Shown: positions 54,078 to 62,908 of the stretch, piece by piece | Position numbering within the stretch: position 1 is the stretch's first letter | How the letters are laid out: the number at the start of each line of letters is the position of its first letter | Source of the DNA: CBDDKU01 sp965230375 | Lineage (GTDB): Bacteria > Bacteroidota > Bacteroidia > Flavobacteriales_D > Cryomorphaceae | Assembly: GCA_965230375.1 (NCBI GenBank) | Contig: CBDDKU010000028.1 | Location: 66,614 to 130,613 of the forward strand | Direction: 5' to 3' | Length of the DNA: 64,000 bases | Notes under the pieces: generated by a model | Databases searched by the model: none | The model's input: only the letters and a program-made list of their open reading frames with translations | Told to the model about the DNA's origin: nothing | Translations under genes and position numbers: made by a program

Positions 54078-54842
54078 TTATTGACGCGAATACTTTTGGA
54101 TATTGGTCTCTCCAAATGCACCACCAGCCGTAGAACCAAACCCACCTTCTACAGTAGGAGGAGTAACTCCCGTGATAGCTGGATCTGTTTGAGCTACTTC
54201 ATACCACATTGAATCAGGAGACGCAACGTAAACAGCAAATATTCCTTCTGAAGTCAATGTCGCAGGGCTCGATTGGTCTAGTACAATGTAGTAGATCCCT
54301 TCTGCATTTGCTTCTCCATCTACAGTGTATGTTCCGTCTAGTTGAGTCTCAGCTCCATCAGATTCTGATACAACCGTGTATGTTTGGTCAGCTCTAAACT
54401 CTGCAGTAATTCCTGTAATACCAAGTCCTGCCAATAATGCTGAAACGTCGTAAGCTTCCCAGCTCCCTACAATAGGGTTTGGAGTAGAAGTAGTTACAGC
54501 CGAAGAGTAACCGCTGCTACTACCATCAGAACAGTTTGTTCTTACGTAAAAATCGTAGTCAGTGTCTGCTTCAAGATCCATCACCGTGTAAGGGTTTGTT
54601 GTTGCTTCTACGGTCGTTCCGCTTCCTTGATCAAATCCTTGCTCACCGTATTCAATTGTCCAGTTATCGCCAGTCGAACTCCAGGATAGGGTTACTGAAG
54701 TTGACTCAGAATCATCTACAATTACGTCACTAGGAGTTGGACATGTACTTGGATTGTCGTCGCTGTCATCGTCATCGCTACATCCTGTAAAAATGAGCCC
54801 TAGGCTCAATAGTCCTAAAAAATAAAATTTAGACATTTTCAT
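54078..54842 (-). CDS. fibronectin type III-like lipoprotein
   Basis: A 254-residue lipoprotein when started at the ATG at 54842 (MKMSKFYFLGLL); the longer frame to 54911 runs deep into the preceding gene. The lipobox is IFTGC, followed by an Asp-rich tether (SDDDDSDDN). One fibronectin type III domain follows (VTLSWSSTGDNWTIEYGEQGF, YTVMDLEADTDYDFYVRTNC). The C-terminal half resembles a lipocalin-like or META-type strand domain with a GTYTVDGE motif. It overlaps the acyl-CoA ligase gene end by a few bases. It may bind the substrate at the outer membrane. Confidence 0.78.
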   Translation of the reverse strand: MKMSKFYFLGLLSLGLIFTGCSDDDDSDDNPSTCPTPSDVIVDDSESTSVTLSWSSTGDNWTIEYGEQGFDQGSGTTVEATTNPYTVMDLEADTDYDFYVRTNCSDGSSSGYSSAVTTSTPNPIVGSWEAYDVSALLAGLGITGITAEFRADQTYTVVSESDGAETQLDGTYTVDGEANAEGIYYIVLDQSSPATLTSEGIFAVYVASPDSMWYEVAQTDPAITGVTPPTVEGGFGSTAGGAFGETNIQKYSRQ

Positions 54843-56328
54843 GATTGTTGGGTTTATGTGTATTAGTGAATAAATCCAGGAGCTCCCTTTTATTGATTTT
54901 GCCCGCATCATTTACGGGTAGTTTATCTATAAAATAGATGTACCTGGGTACTTTAAATTTTGCTAAGTATTCTTTTGCGTATTCTGTGAGTTTGTATTCT
55001 GTGAGATTCGATCCTGTATTTAAAACGACAAATCCGGCTCCCGTTTCTCCCCACTTTTCATCGGGTACCCCAACTATGGCAACTTCAGATATGTCTGGGT
55101 GATTTTGAAGGGTCTTCTCCACTTCACGGGGATATACATTTTCACCTCCGCTGATATACATTTCTTTTTTTCGACCAGCTACGTAGATGTATCCTTCTTT
55201 GTCTCGTTTAACCAGGTCTCCCGTTTTAAACCATCTTCCTTCAAAAGATGATTCGTTTGCAGCATCATTGTGCCAGTATCCTGGTGTGACATTTGGGCCG
55301 CTTAGCCAGAGTTCTCCCACTTCATTTGGGCCGCACTCCGTTCCGTCATCCCGCACTACTTTTCCATTAATGTAGAAATTGAAAAATCCAATAGACCCTC
55401 GTTTACGGATGGTGTCGTCTTGATGAAGGGAAGTGACATTAGGGCCGACTTCTGTGAGACCGTAGCCCTGACGGATTGGCAATCCTTTCTTGGCCCAGTA
55501 CTCGATAGTCGGGATCGGAAGTGCTTCTCCACCTACTATGATATACCTGATGCTCTTTAAGTTTACCTTATCAATCGATTGGGTGTCAGACATGAGTTTG
55601 AGCATAGTCGGCACAGCCATAAAAAGGGTAGAGCGGCTTTTTTCTAATTGTCTTAGAAAATCATCTGGGTCAAAATCATTTGTAAGCCATACCGTAGCTC
55701 CATGATGAAGAAAGGGAGTGATAAGTACATTCCATCCGCCCGTGTGAAAGGATGGCATACAGTTTACGGTAATGTCTTTGGAGTTGATGTCCAGTCTCAA
55801 TTGGGTATTGATACTGTTCCAAAAGAGCATCTTGTGGGTGTAGATCACACCTTTTGGTTTGCCTGTAGTTCCTGAAGAGTACAGGATGAATATAGGGTCG
55901 TTTTCAGAGATGTCGGCCGCAATATGATTGACAGTTTCGGATCGGAGCCTATCCCAGCTAACTCTTTGAACCGTCACTTCTTCCACCAAGTGACTGAATT
56001 CCTCCTGACAAATCACAAGTTTGGCGTTGCAATCTTTAATTTGAAATTTTATCTCGTGTTTAGTGAGTCGCGTGTTCAATGGCACGATCACGAAACCCAG
56101 CTTTTGGGCGGCGCTAAAAAGTGCGATGAAGGCCGTGTTGAAACCCGAAAGAACCACGATTCGGTCTCCTTTTTGAATGTCAAATTCTTCACGGATAGCA
56201 TAGGCCATTCCCAGAGCCAAATCGTTGAGTTCAGCGTAGCTCGTTTTCCTTTCGGACCACGTTTCAACGATGGCAGTTTTTTGCCGGGAATAATGCGCCC
56301 ATTTTGAAATCCAATCTAGTCCACTCAT
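54829..56328 (-). CDS. acyl-CoA synthetase (AMP-forming)
   Basis: A 499-residue ANL-superfamily ligase that activates a carboxylic acid as acyl-AMP and then usually acyl-CoA. Motifs seen are the phosphate loop YSSGTTGKPKG, SFHTGGWNVL, GYGLTEVGPN, the hinge region KTGDLVKRDKEGYIYVAGR and the catalytic Lys in NDAGKINKREL. The length fits medium- or long-chain and aryl acid ligases. It overlaps the symporter gene by 4 bp (ATGA), so translation is probably coupled. Neighbours suggest activation of an imported acid. Confidence 0.92.
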   Translation of the reverse strand: MSGLDWISKWAHYSRQKTAIVETWSERKTSYAELNDLALGMAYAIREEFDIQKGDRIVVLSGFNTAFIALFSAAQKLGFVIVPLNTRLTKHEIKFQIKDCNAKLVICQEEFSHLVEEVTVQRVSWDRLRSETVNHIAADISENDPIFILYSSGTTGKPKGVIYTHKMLFWNSINTQLRLDINSKDITVNCMPSFHTGGWNVLITPFLHHGATVWLTNDFDPDDFLRQLEKSRSTLFMAVPTMLKLMSDTQSIDKVNLKSIRYIIVGGEALPIPTIEYWAKKGLPIRQGYGLTEVGPNVTSLHQDDTIRKRGSIGFFNFYINGKVVRDDGTECGPNEVGELWLSGPNVTPGYWHNDAANESSFEGRWFKTGDLVKRDKEGYIYVAGRKKEMYISGGENVYPREVEKTLQNHPDISEVAIVGVPDEKWGETGAGFVVLNTGSNLTEYKLTEYAKEYLAKFKVPRYIYFIDKLPVNDAGKINKRELLDLFTNTHKPNNHENV

Positions 56329-57845
56329 ACGTCAGATGGTATTGATGAAAGTGTAACAGGATCGGGCTTGCGAATCAGCAGAATGATTGTACCTACTGCT
56401 ACCGAGGCGAGAATGGCGTAAGTCGATGCTACAGCTGGATTGTTGATTGCACCTTGCATATAAGGACCTATATCGCCATAGTACACCCCAAAGTGCACTA
56501 ATATCGCAACAACGGAGCTTGCAATAGCGGCCGTTGCGTTCGTTTTCTTCGAAAACATTCCCATGACTAATGAGAAGAATGCGGCACTGAAGAAGGCGTA
56601 AACGCCGTTTTGTGCGAATATGGCCACGCTAAGATCGGGGTTGGCTATTTGTCTGGCTGAAAAGAAGATGGTGAGCAAGGCAAGAACGGCAATCACGAAA
56701 CGATTCAATACAATCTTTTTTCTATTCGACAGAGCAGCCAATTTCTGAGAGTTGGCCAAAAGCAGATCTGAAGTGAAAGTCACCGATAAGCTCTGTATCA
56801 GGCCTTCGAGTGTGCTGATACCCGCAGCAATAAGGCCGAGTGTCACGAAGAGTCCCATGCCGATGTTGAATCGTTCGATGATGTAGCTCGAAACGAGTTG
56901 GTCTGGTTTTATTGGGGTGCCATTTACCTGCATTTCAGGAAACGTCATTCGGGCATAGAGTCCAACGATTACCACAAGAAAAAATACGATCATGGTTGCT
57001 ATACCCGTTGCCAGAAAACGATTGACTTCTGAGCCTTTTTTCAATATCAGAGATTTGGTAATGATATGCGGCTGACATACTACGGCAATACCAATAATGA
57101 TCTGACAGAATACAATTTCGAAGTAATCTCGGTACAGGAAGCTCTCTGGGTTTGTTGGTTGAGTGAGAACTGGGTCAATCTTGTGTAGAATGGAAGTGAA
57201 TCCACTCAACCCTTCTGCAAAAAAGGAGCGGCCAGAATAGAGTAGAATGATGGCTACAGCCAGCATAAGCAGCGCCTGAATTGTGTTGGTATACACAAGG
57301 GAATTGGCACCTCCAAACATCATGTATCCAAACACGAAAATGACGATCCCAATCATGACGTAGATGGGGTCAGCCTGCAAGGGTGGAGCGAGAAGTTGTG
57401 CAAGCCCAACGACAATCAATACGATGAATGTGATCAGAAGAGCAGAAATAATTGCAAACCCTGTGGCGTAGCCTTTAGAGTGGTATCTATTACCCATCCA
57501 TTGAGCCATTGTCAGGGCTTTCACTCGAGTGCCATGTTCACGAAACCTTTTGGTTAGAACAATAAGGGAGATAAAAGCTGCAATGGGCATGACCAGAGCA
57601 TAGGCAATGACCCCTGAGTACCCGTACAGTCCAATCAAGCCCGGATTAATAATAAAAGTAGCTGCGCTGGTCATACTCGCTGCGAGTGCAAGGCCCACGG
57701 CCACCGGCGAAAAGGCTAGACTTCCCAAGGCATAATCTTCAATGTTGGTCGTTTTCTTCGCTCCTCTGAAAACCATGAGCAAGATGACAACCATCAGCAC
57801 GAATAGCATTGCAGCAGTGGGCCATATGTTACCTGTAGCTTCCAT
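56325..57845 (-). CDS. sodium:solute symporter family transporter
   Basis: A 506-residue inner-membrane transporter with about thirteen helices of the SSS family, close to the acetate/propionate-type permeases. Family signs are NIEDYALGSLAFSPVAVGLALAASMTSAATFI at the N-terminus (helices 1-2) and LVYTNTIQALLMLAVAII later. It starts directly after the stop of the alpha/beta hydrolase gene and overlaps the ligase gene by 4 bp. It probably imports a carboxylate that the ligase then activates. Confidence 0.9.
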   Translation of the reverse strand: MEATGNIWPTAAMLFVLMVVILLMVFRGAKKTTNIEDYALGSLAFSPVAVGLALAASMTSAATFIINPGLIGLYGYSGVIAYALVMPIAAFISLIVLTKRFREHGTRVKALTMAQWMGNRYHSKGYATGFAIISALLITFIVLIVVGLAQLLAPPLQADPIYVMIGIVIFVFGYMMFGGANSLVYTNTIQALLMLAVAIILLYSGRSFFAEGLSGFTSILHKIDPVLTQPTNPESFLYRDYFEIVFCQIIIGIAVVCQPHIITKSLILKKGSEVNRFLATGIATMIVFFLVVIVGLYARMTFPEMQVNGTPIKPDQLVSSYIIERFNIGMGLFVTLGLIAAGISTLEGLIQSLSVTFTSDLLLANSQKLAALSNRKKIVLNRFVIAVLALLTIFFSARQIANPDLSVAIFAQNGVYAFFSAAFFSLVMGMFSKKTNATAAIASSVVAILVHFGVYYGDIGPYMQGAINNPAVASTYAILASVAVGTIILLIRKPDPVTLSSIPSDV

Positions 57846-58880
57846 CTAATCTAAGATCGATAAAAGTTCATTCATAAATCTTTCAGGCTCTTCGATGTAC
57901 GGTGTATGCCCGGAATTTTCAAAAACAACTTCTCGGTATTTATTCCCTTCTGCGGCGTAGTGATCCAGACAGAATCTCGTTTGGTCTACCATCGGCTGGG
58001 GAGGGCAGATCTCTTCGCCGGGGTAGTTCGGTATCGCTCCCATCTTTCCGAGCACAGCCGTGTCGAAAAGGGATTCATTACTCACAATTTTGTCTTTCGC
58101 CCCTCGAATCCAAAGTATATCAGGACCATTGTTGATTTTGCTCAACTTTTCCAAGATATTCAATTTCGATACGGGAGAAGCTGAATTTATAGGTCCTTTT
58201 TTTCCTGGAGTTGTAAATGGATAATTTTCCGATTCTGAAAAGTCGCCAGGGTAGAATGAGTCACCAGTTTGAATTCGAAGAAGTCCTTCTAGTAATTCGA
58301 ATATATTCTCAGGTACAAACGGAGGTTCCCAATAGAATGCGTTCATAATATTTCGCGGGCTCGCTTGATGACCGGTCGATCTGTCTTCTTCCTGGATGAG
58401 CTTGACGAATTCGGGATTAATGGTCCCACCACCACTTCCTTCACCATTGGCAAAGGTCAGAGTTCCTTTGATGTCTTTGGTTCCACCAAATCCGAATGGA
58501 GATGCTGGGTTGACCTGGGTAATACTCTTAATTCGATGAGCATCTTTGATCAGCAGTTCCCATGCCACTCCACCGCCCAGCGAATGAGCTACGACGTGAT
58601 AGGAGTCAATACCAAGAGATTCAACCAACCCTAGTATATCGTCCACAAAATCGCCGTAGCTCTTCCTACTATCTACCAATGCTGGTTCAGTATGGCCATA
58701 ACCTCGTAAGTCTGGGGCTATTGCTGTAAATTTTGGAGGTAGTACTGCCATGGACTGTGTCCAGAACACGCTGTCAGATGCATTTCCATGAATGAAGAGT
58801 ACATAGGTATCTCCACCATCTCTCAGCCTGAAGTGCTGTGAGATGCCATTGGCTTTTATTTGTTTTTCAATGATCATCAA
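57846..58880 (-). CDS. alpha/beta hydrolase
   Basis: A 344-residue cytoplasmic enzyme. The oxyanion region is FIHGNASDSVFW, the nucleophile elbow is VAHSLGG with Ser100, the acid is likely in RGAKDKIVS and the His in NSGHTPYIEEPERF. A lid insertion of about 100 residues (140-240) suggests a bulky acyl substrate. It overlaps the KAS III-like gene by 4 bp and abuts the symporter gene. It may act as an esterase, thioesterase or C-C hydrolase on the pathway intermediate. The Ser nucleophile distinguishes it from OleB, which uses Asp. Confidence 0.88.
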   Translation of the reverse strand: MMIIEKQIKANGISQHFRLRDGGDTYVLFIHGNASDSVFWTQSMAVLPPKFTAIAPDLRGYGHTEPALVDSRKSYGDFVDDILGLVESLGIDSYHVVAHSLGGGVAWELLIKDAHRIKSITQVNPASPFGFGGTKDIKGTLTFANGEGSGGGTINPEFVKLIQEEDRSTGHQASPRNIMNAFYWEPPFVPENIFELLEGLLRIQTGDSFYPGDFSESENYPFTTPGKKGPINSASPVSKLNILEKLSKINNGPDILWIRGAKDKIVSNESLFDTAVLGKMGAIPNYPGEEICPPQPMVDQTRFCLDHYAAEGNKYREVVFENSGHTPYIEEPERFMNELLSILD

Positions 58881-59869
58881 TATTTAAAAAGTGCACCTGC
58901 GAATGCCAAACCACCACCTGATCCAATGAAAATGATGTAGTCACCTCGTGCAATCTTTCCAGCCTTATTGGCTTGATCTAATGCCATAGGGATACATGCC
59001 GAGCCCGTGTAGCCGTAGTGGTGCATCACGTATTCAGCATGATCGTGTTCCACCCCAACGATATCGAGAGTCTCGTGTATGGCGTTGATGTTGATCTGGG
59101 TGATAAAGTATCTGCTAATGTCTTTTGGACTAATAGAAGCTTTTGCGCAGAGTTCTTTGATCAGTCGCGACCAGGTCTCTGGGTTTAGCTCCTTCGGAAA
59201 CTTATGTACAAATTGAAGCAAGTGAGTTTTTTCGGCCAGCACTTTGTCTGAAATCGGCTCGTGGGCTCCACCAGAGTAGATACCCATCCAGTCGGCGTAC
59301 TCTCCTTTGGTTTCCAAAGCCGAAGCGAGCATTCCAGATTCTCCATCATTTGCCTTCAGAATGGCTGCTCCAGCGCCATCAGCAAAAAGCGTAACCGTCT
59401 TTTTGTCCTCCATGTTCAAATATTTTGACATGTTGTAGGCCCCGATTACCAAAATGGTCTTGTACTGCGGGTCAGACTGGATATACTTGGTACCCATGTC
59501 CAAAGCAGTTACAAATCCTGCGCAGGCCGTGTTGATGTCAAATGTACCGGCATTGAGTGCTCCAAGGCGGTGTTGGACCACCGAAGCAGTAGATGGTGAG
59601 ACGTACTCTGGTGTATCAGTCGAAATGATGATCAAATCCAATTCTTCAGCAGATACCTTGGCATCGGCCATGGCTTTTTGGGCTGCCTTTTCAGCTAGGT
59701 CAGCGGTCGACTCATCATCTCCCGTCCATCTTCGCTCATAGATTTGTACGTTTTCGCTGAGCCAGGTATCAACATCTTCTCCAAGCAATTCGTTGAAAAA
59801 GGAGTTGGGTACTACTTTTTTGGGGACGTACATTCCCGTTCCTGCTATTTGGGCGTTTCTTTTGTTCAT
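58877..59869 (-). CDS. 3-oxoacyl-ACP synthase III-like (KAS III) protein with altered catalytic residues
   Basis: A 330-residue thiolase-superfamily enzyme with the nucleophilic Cys116 in DINTACAGF and the C-terminal loop GSGGGLAFA. The positions of the FabH His and Asn are changed: the usual HQAN reads TQIN (Thr257) and the usual GNT reads GYT (Tyr287). It may therefore catalyse acyl transfer or a different condensation rather than ordinary decarboxylative elongation. It starts 6 bp after the SDR gene and overlaps the hydrolase gene by 4 bp. Confidence 0.87.
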   Translation of the reverse strand: MNKRNAQIAGTGMYVPKKVVPNSFFNELLGEDVDTWLSENVQIYERRWTGDDESTADLAEKAAQKAMADAKVSAEELDLIIISTDTPEYVSPSTASVVQHRLGALNAGTFDINTACAGFVTALDMGTKYIQSDPQYKTILVIGAYNMSKYLNMEDKKTVTLFADGAGAAILKANDGESGMLASALETKGEYADWMGIYSGGAHEPISDKVLAEKTHLLQFVHKFPKELNPETWSRLIKELCAKASISPKDISRYFITQININAIHETLDIVGVEHDHAEYVMHHYGYTGSACIPMALDQANKAGKIARGDYIIFIGSGGGLAFAGALFKY

Positions 59870-59875
59870 CCCGAA

Positions 59876-60616
59876 TTAAAGTTTTAACCCGCCGTCTACA
59901 CTGAGCACGGTACCAGTTATGAATGAAGCTTTATCAGATGCTAGAAACACATAAGCATTTGCAATATCCTCTGGCGTTCCGAGTCTACCGAGCGGAGTAT
60001 TTCCCGTCAAAGCGTCAATAACTTTTTCTGGAACTGTCTTGATCATATCCGTCTCTATAAACCCTGGAGCTACAGCATTCACAGTGATGCCATGGCGCCC
60101 AAGTTCTTTGGCCCAGACTTTCGCAAGGCCTATTACTCCAGTCTTTGTTGCGACGTAATTGCTTTGGCCAAAGTTTCCGTTATGAGCTACCACCGAAGAA
60201 GTGTTTATAATCCGTCCTGAATTGGCTTCGATCATTTTAAGTGCTACTGCCTTTCCGCAATTGAATACGCCAGTCAGGTTAACGTCAATCACGCTTTGCC
60301 AATCCGCTGGATCCATTTTCTTTAGGGTACTGTCGGCGGTAATTCCCGCATTGTTTATTAAAATGTCGATTTTTCCAAGTGCACTTATTGTCCTCTCTGT
60401 AGCATCAGCTACGTTTTCATATTTCCGAATATCCACTTCAAGAAAGCTGATCTTCGACCCGAGATCACCAGCAAGAGCAATGGTTTCGTTTGCCTTTTCG
60501 CTGTCTATATCCCAAATCATTACCTGCGCCCCTTCCTTAACAAAGGCTAATGTGGTCTCTCGGCCTATTCCGTTGGCACCACCTGTGATGATGGCCACCT
60601 TGTCTTTTAATTCCAT
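59876..60616 (-). CDS. SDR family oxidoreductase, FabG-like 3-oxoacyl reductase
   Basis: A 246-residue classical short-chain dehydrogenase. Cofactor loop TGGANGIG (residues 11-18), NNAG (88-91), catalytic Ser141, Tyr154 and Lys158 (YVATK), and the C-terminal ITGTVLSVDGGLKL are all standard for FabG-type 3-oxoacyl reductases. It is the first gene of the minus-strand acyl cluster. The adjacent KAS III-like gene suggests it reduces a 3-oxoacyl product. Palindromes upstream may be its operator. Confidence 0.92.
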   Translation of the reverse strand: MELKDKVAIITGGANGIGRETTLAFVKEGAQVMIWDIDSEKANETIALAGDLGSKISFLEVDIRKYENVADATERTISALGKIDILINNAGITADSTLKKMDPADWQSVIDVNLTGVFNCGKAVALKMIEANSGRIINTSSVVAHNGNFGQSNYVATKTGVIGLAKVWAKELGRHGITVNAVAPGFIETDMIKTVPEKVIDALTGNTPLGRLGTPEDIANAYVFLASDKASFITGTVLSVDGGLKL

Positions 60617-60718
60617 GCTGATTTTCGTAGGATTGAGTATGGGTGTGAAAATAGAAGGACTTCAATTGAATATTCAAATTTGAGAGAAATTAAATGGATG
60701 CGACTAATGATTTAAATG

Positions 60719-60762
60719 TATTCTAAAATGCATATAATCAGAATATAATGTGTGTATTATAT
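60719..60762. promoter_or_regulatory. palindromic operator candidates upstream of the acyl cluster
   Basis: ATATAAT-N6-ATTATAT (60743-60762) is a perfect 20-bp interrupted palindrome. TATTCT-N15-AGAATA (60719-60745) partly overlaps it. Both lie 100-150 bp upstream of the SDR start in a 419-bp divergent intergenic region (60617-61035), which otherwise shows nothing clear. The layout fits a TetR- or MarR-type repressor site. Confidence 0.4.
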
Positions 60763-61035
60763 GGGTATGAAAAATAGATGTTGTAGCTGGAATTGTTCTT
60801 ATTTAGACCCTGTGTGATTTGTTGATGCAATCGCATGATATAGAGAGCCCTGTCTAATTCAGGTTTAGGATTGCCCCCCTTTTTTACTCAGTTTACGTTT
60901 ATCATACCCGACTTAATAGCTTGTCTTAGCATCACAGCATAACGGCGTTTTTAAACCCATTATGTGGGTATTTAACTGTCCATTTTCTTGTTATTTCCTA
61001 GAATTCTTAGATAATGGGCGTCAAACATTTTTGAC

Positions 61036-61476
61036 ATGACCGAAATAAAGATTTTTGATGCGATCAATAAACCGACTGAACCGGAAAAGCAGGCGGTGAT
61101 CGATTTCCTTTTTGATAACCTCGAAAAATACGGAGACCCTAAAAAGGACATCAGGAAAGCCATCGATTATTCAACCAAAGAATTCATATCCTTTGGTGGG
61201 TTTACCATGCTCCTAAAGAAGGGTCGAGAGATTCTTGGAGCTGTAGTGATTAACCAAACTGGGATGGGTGGATATATACCCGAAAACATCCTTGTTTATA
61301 TCGCTGTGCACAATGGTCACCGCGGCGAAGGGCTCGGGCGTAAGTTGATGTCGAAAGCCATCGACTATGCCAAAGGCGATATCGCTCTGCACGTTGAAGC
61401 TGACAACCCTGCAAAGTTTCTTTACGAGAAAATGGGCTTCACCAATCCCTACCTCGAAATGAGATTGAAGAAGTAG
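61036..61476 (+). CDS. GNAT family N-acetyltransferase
   Basis: A 146-residue cytoplasmic acetyltransferase. The acetyl-CoA binding motif A is IAVHNGHRGEGLGRKLMSKAI (residues 92-112 region, R/QxxGxG/A pattern), and the closing AKFLYEKMGFTNPYLEMRL is typical of GNAT proteins. It is 4 bp upstream of the symporter pseudogene, so it probably shares a transcript with it and with the M20 hydrolase. The acetyl acceptor is unknown. Confidence 0.9.
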   Translation: MTEIKIFDAINKPTEPEKQAVIDFLFDNLEKYGDPKKDIRKAIDYSTKEFISFGGFTMLLKKGREILGAVVINQTGMGGYIPENILVYIAVHNGHRGEGLGRKLMSKAIDYAKGDIALHVEADNPAKFLYEKMGFTNPYLEMRLKK

Positions 61477-61479
61477 GGG

Positions 61480-62908
61480 ATGGATATACACATCATCGAT
61501 TTATCCATATTTCTCGTTTACCTCCTATTCATGCTTGGAATAGGGTTTTACTTTTTTAGTCGCAACAAATCGCAGGATGATTACTTCGTAGGCGGACGCA
61601 AAATGACCGCGGGCCACATTGGGCTTTCGGTAGTAGCAACCGACGTAGGTGGTGGTTTTTCGGTGGGGCTCGGCGGGCTTGGTTTCGCCATGGGGCTTTC
61701 GGGGAGCTGGCTTCTTTTCTCAGGGTTAATTGGCGCTTGGATAAGCGCCGTTTTTTTTAATCCCCAAGGTGTACGATCTGGCTAAGAAGCACAACTTCTT
61801 GACCTTTCCTGAATTCCTTTCCTTCCATTACAGCAAGAAGGTGGCGCTCGCTGCGGGAATTATTTCGTTAATCGGGTATATCGGCTTTTCGAGTTCCCAG
61901 ATTTTAGCTGGAGCCAAATTGGCATCGGCAACCTTTCACGGTATTTCGGTCCACCACGCAGCCCTGATTATGGGCGTTATCGCTGTGGTGTACACTGTGA
62001 TCGGGGGAATAAAAGCAGTGATCTACACCGACACCATTCAGTGGATTATCCTGATGGTGGGGCTCGTGTTTATTGGAATTCCCATTGCCCACGTCAAGTT
62101 GGGTGGTTGGGAAGCGATTCGCGAAAGTATTCCAGCAGAGATGCTATCCCTTTCCAACATCACCTTTATTCAGTTTTTCAACTGGGTGATCACCATCGTA
62201 CCCATTTGGTTCGTGGGAATGACCCTCTACCAGCGAATCTATGCTTGCCGCGATGTGAAAACCGCGAAGCGAGCCTGGCGCATTGCCGGACTTTTCGAAT
62301 GGCCTGTAATGGCATTCATGGGTGTGGCACTGGGGATGTACGCCAAAGTAGCGCTCCAACAAGGTCGTTTCGCAGATATCGGTTATCTCCCGGGCGGTGC
62401 AATGGACGCCGAATTGGGGCTGCCACTTCTTCTCGTCAATATCTTGCCAATCGGACTCATGGGGCTGATGATGTCAGCATATTTCTCAGCTATCATGTCC
62501 ACTGCCGACAGCTGTCTGATGGCTGCATCGGGAAATCTCAGCGAAGATGTGATTGGGTTCTTTCGAAAGAATAAATCCCGCAACCCTATTCGCGAATCTC
62601 AGCTCTGGACCTTACTCATCGGTGTGCTGGCAATCGCTTTGGCCACCGTCATGCAAAATGTCCTGGACTTGATGCTCTATTCTTATGCCTTTATGGTTTC
62701 AGGGCTCCTTGTACCTGTCTTGGGAACTTTGTTCTGTCGAAAACCATCATCTCGAGCGGCCTTGTCTTCCATGATTATAGGTGGGGGGACTACGCTAACA
62801 CTTATAGCTTGGGGCGGTGAATTACCATTTGGTCTCGATGCCAATTTCTTCGGAATCACGGCATCTTCCATCGTTTTCCTTATACTTCAGAAAACTGAAT
62901 CAAAATGA
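61480..62908 (+). pseudogene. sodium:solute symporter, frameshifted
   Basis: The first 101 codons (61480-61785) encode helices 1-3 of an SSS-family transporter (DDYFVGGRKMTAGHIGLSVVATDVGGGFSVG) and end early. The next frame continues from YDLAKKHNFLTFPEFLSFHY to the end of the transporter at 62908. The break coincides with TTTTTTTTAA at 61751-61760. Removing one base there restores AVFFIPKVYDLAKK and a protein of about 475 residues. A homopolymer error is likely, so the gene may be intact in the organism. It overlaps the M20 gene by 4 bp. Confidence 0.85.

Noticed and set aside
50082..60616. Identification of the acyl cluster as a true OleABCD operon
   Set aside because: The hydrolase uses Ser in HSLGG rather than the OleB Asp, the SDR is a 246-residue FabG type rather than the longer OleD type, and the KAS III-like enzyme lacks the OleA His and Asn.
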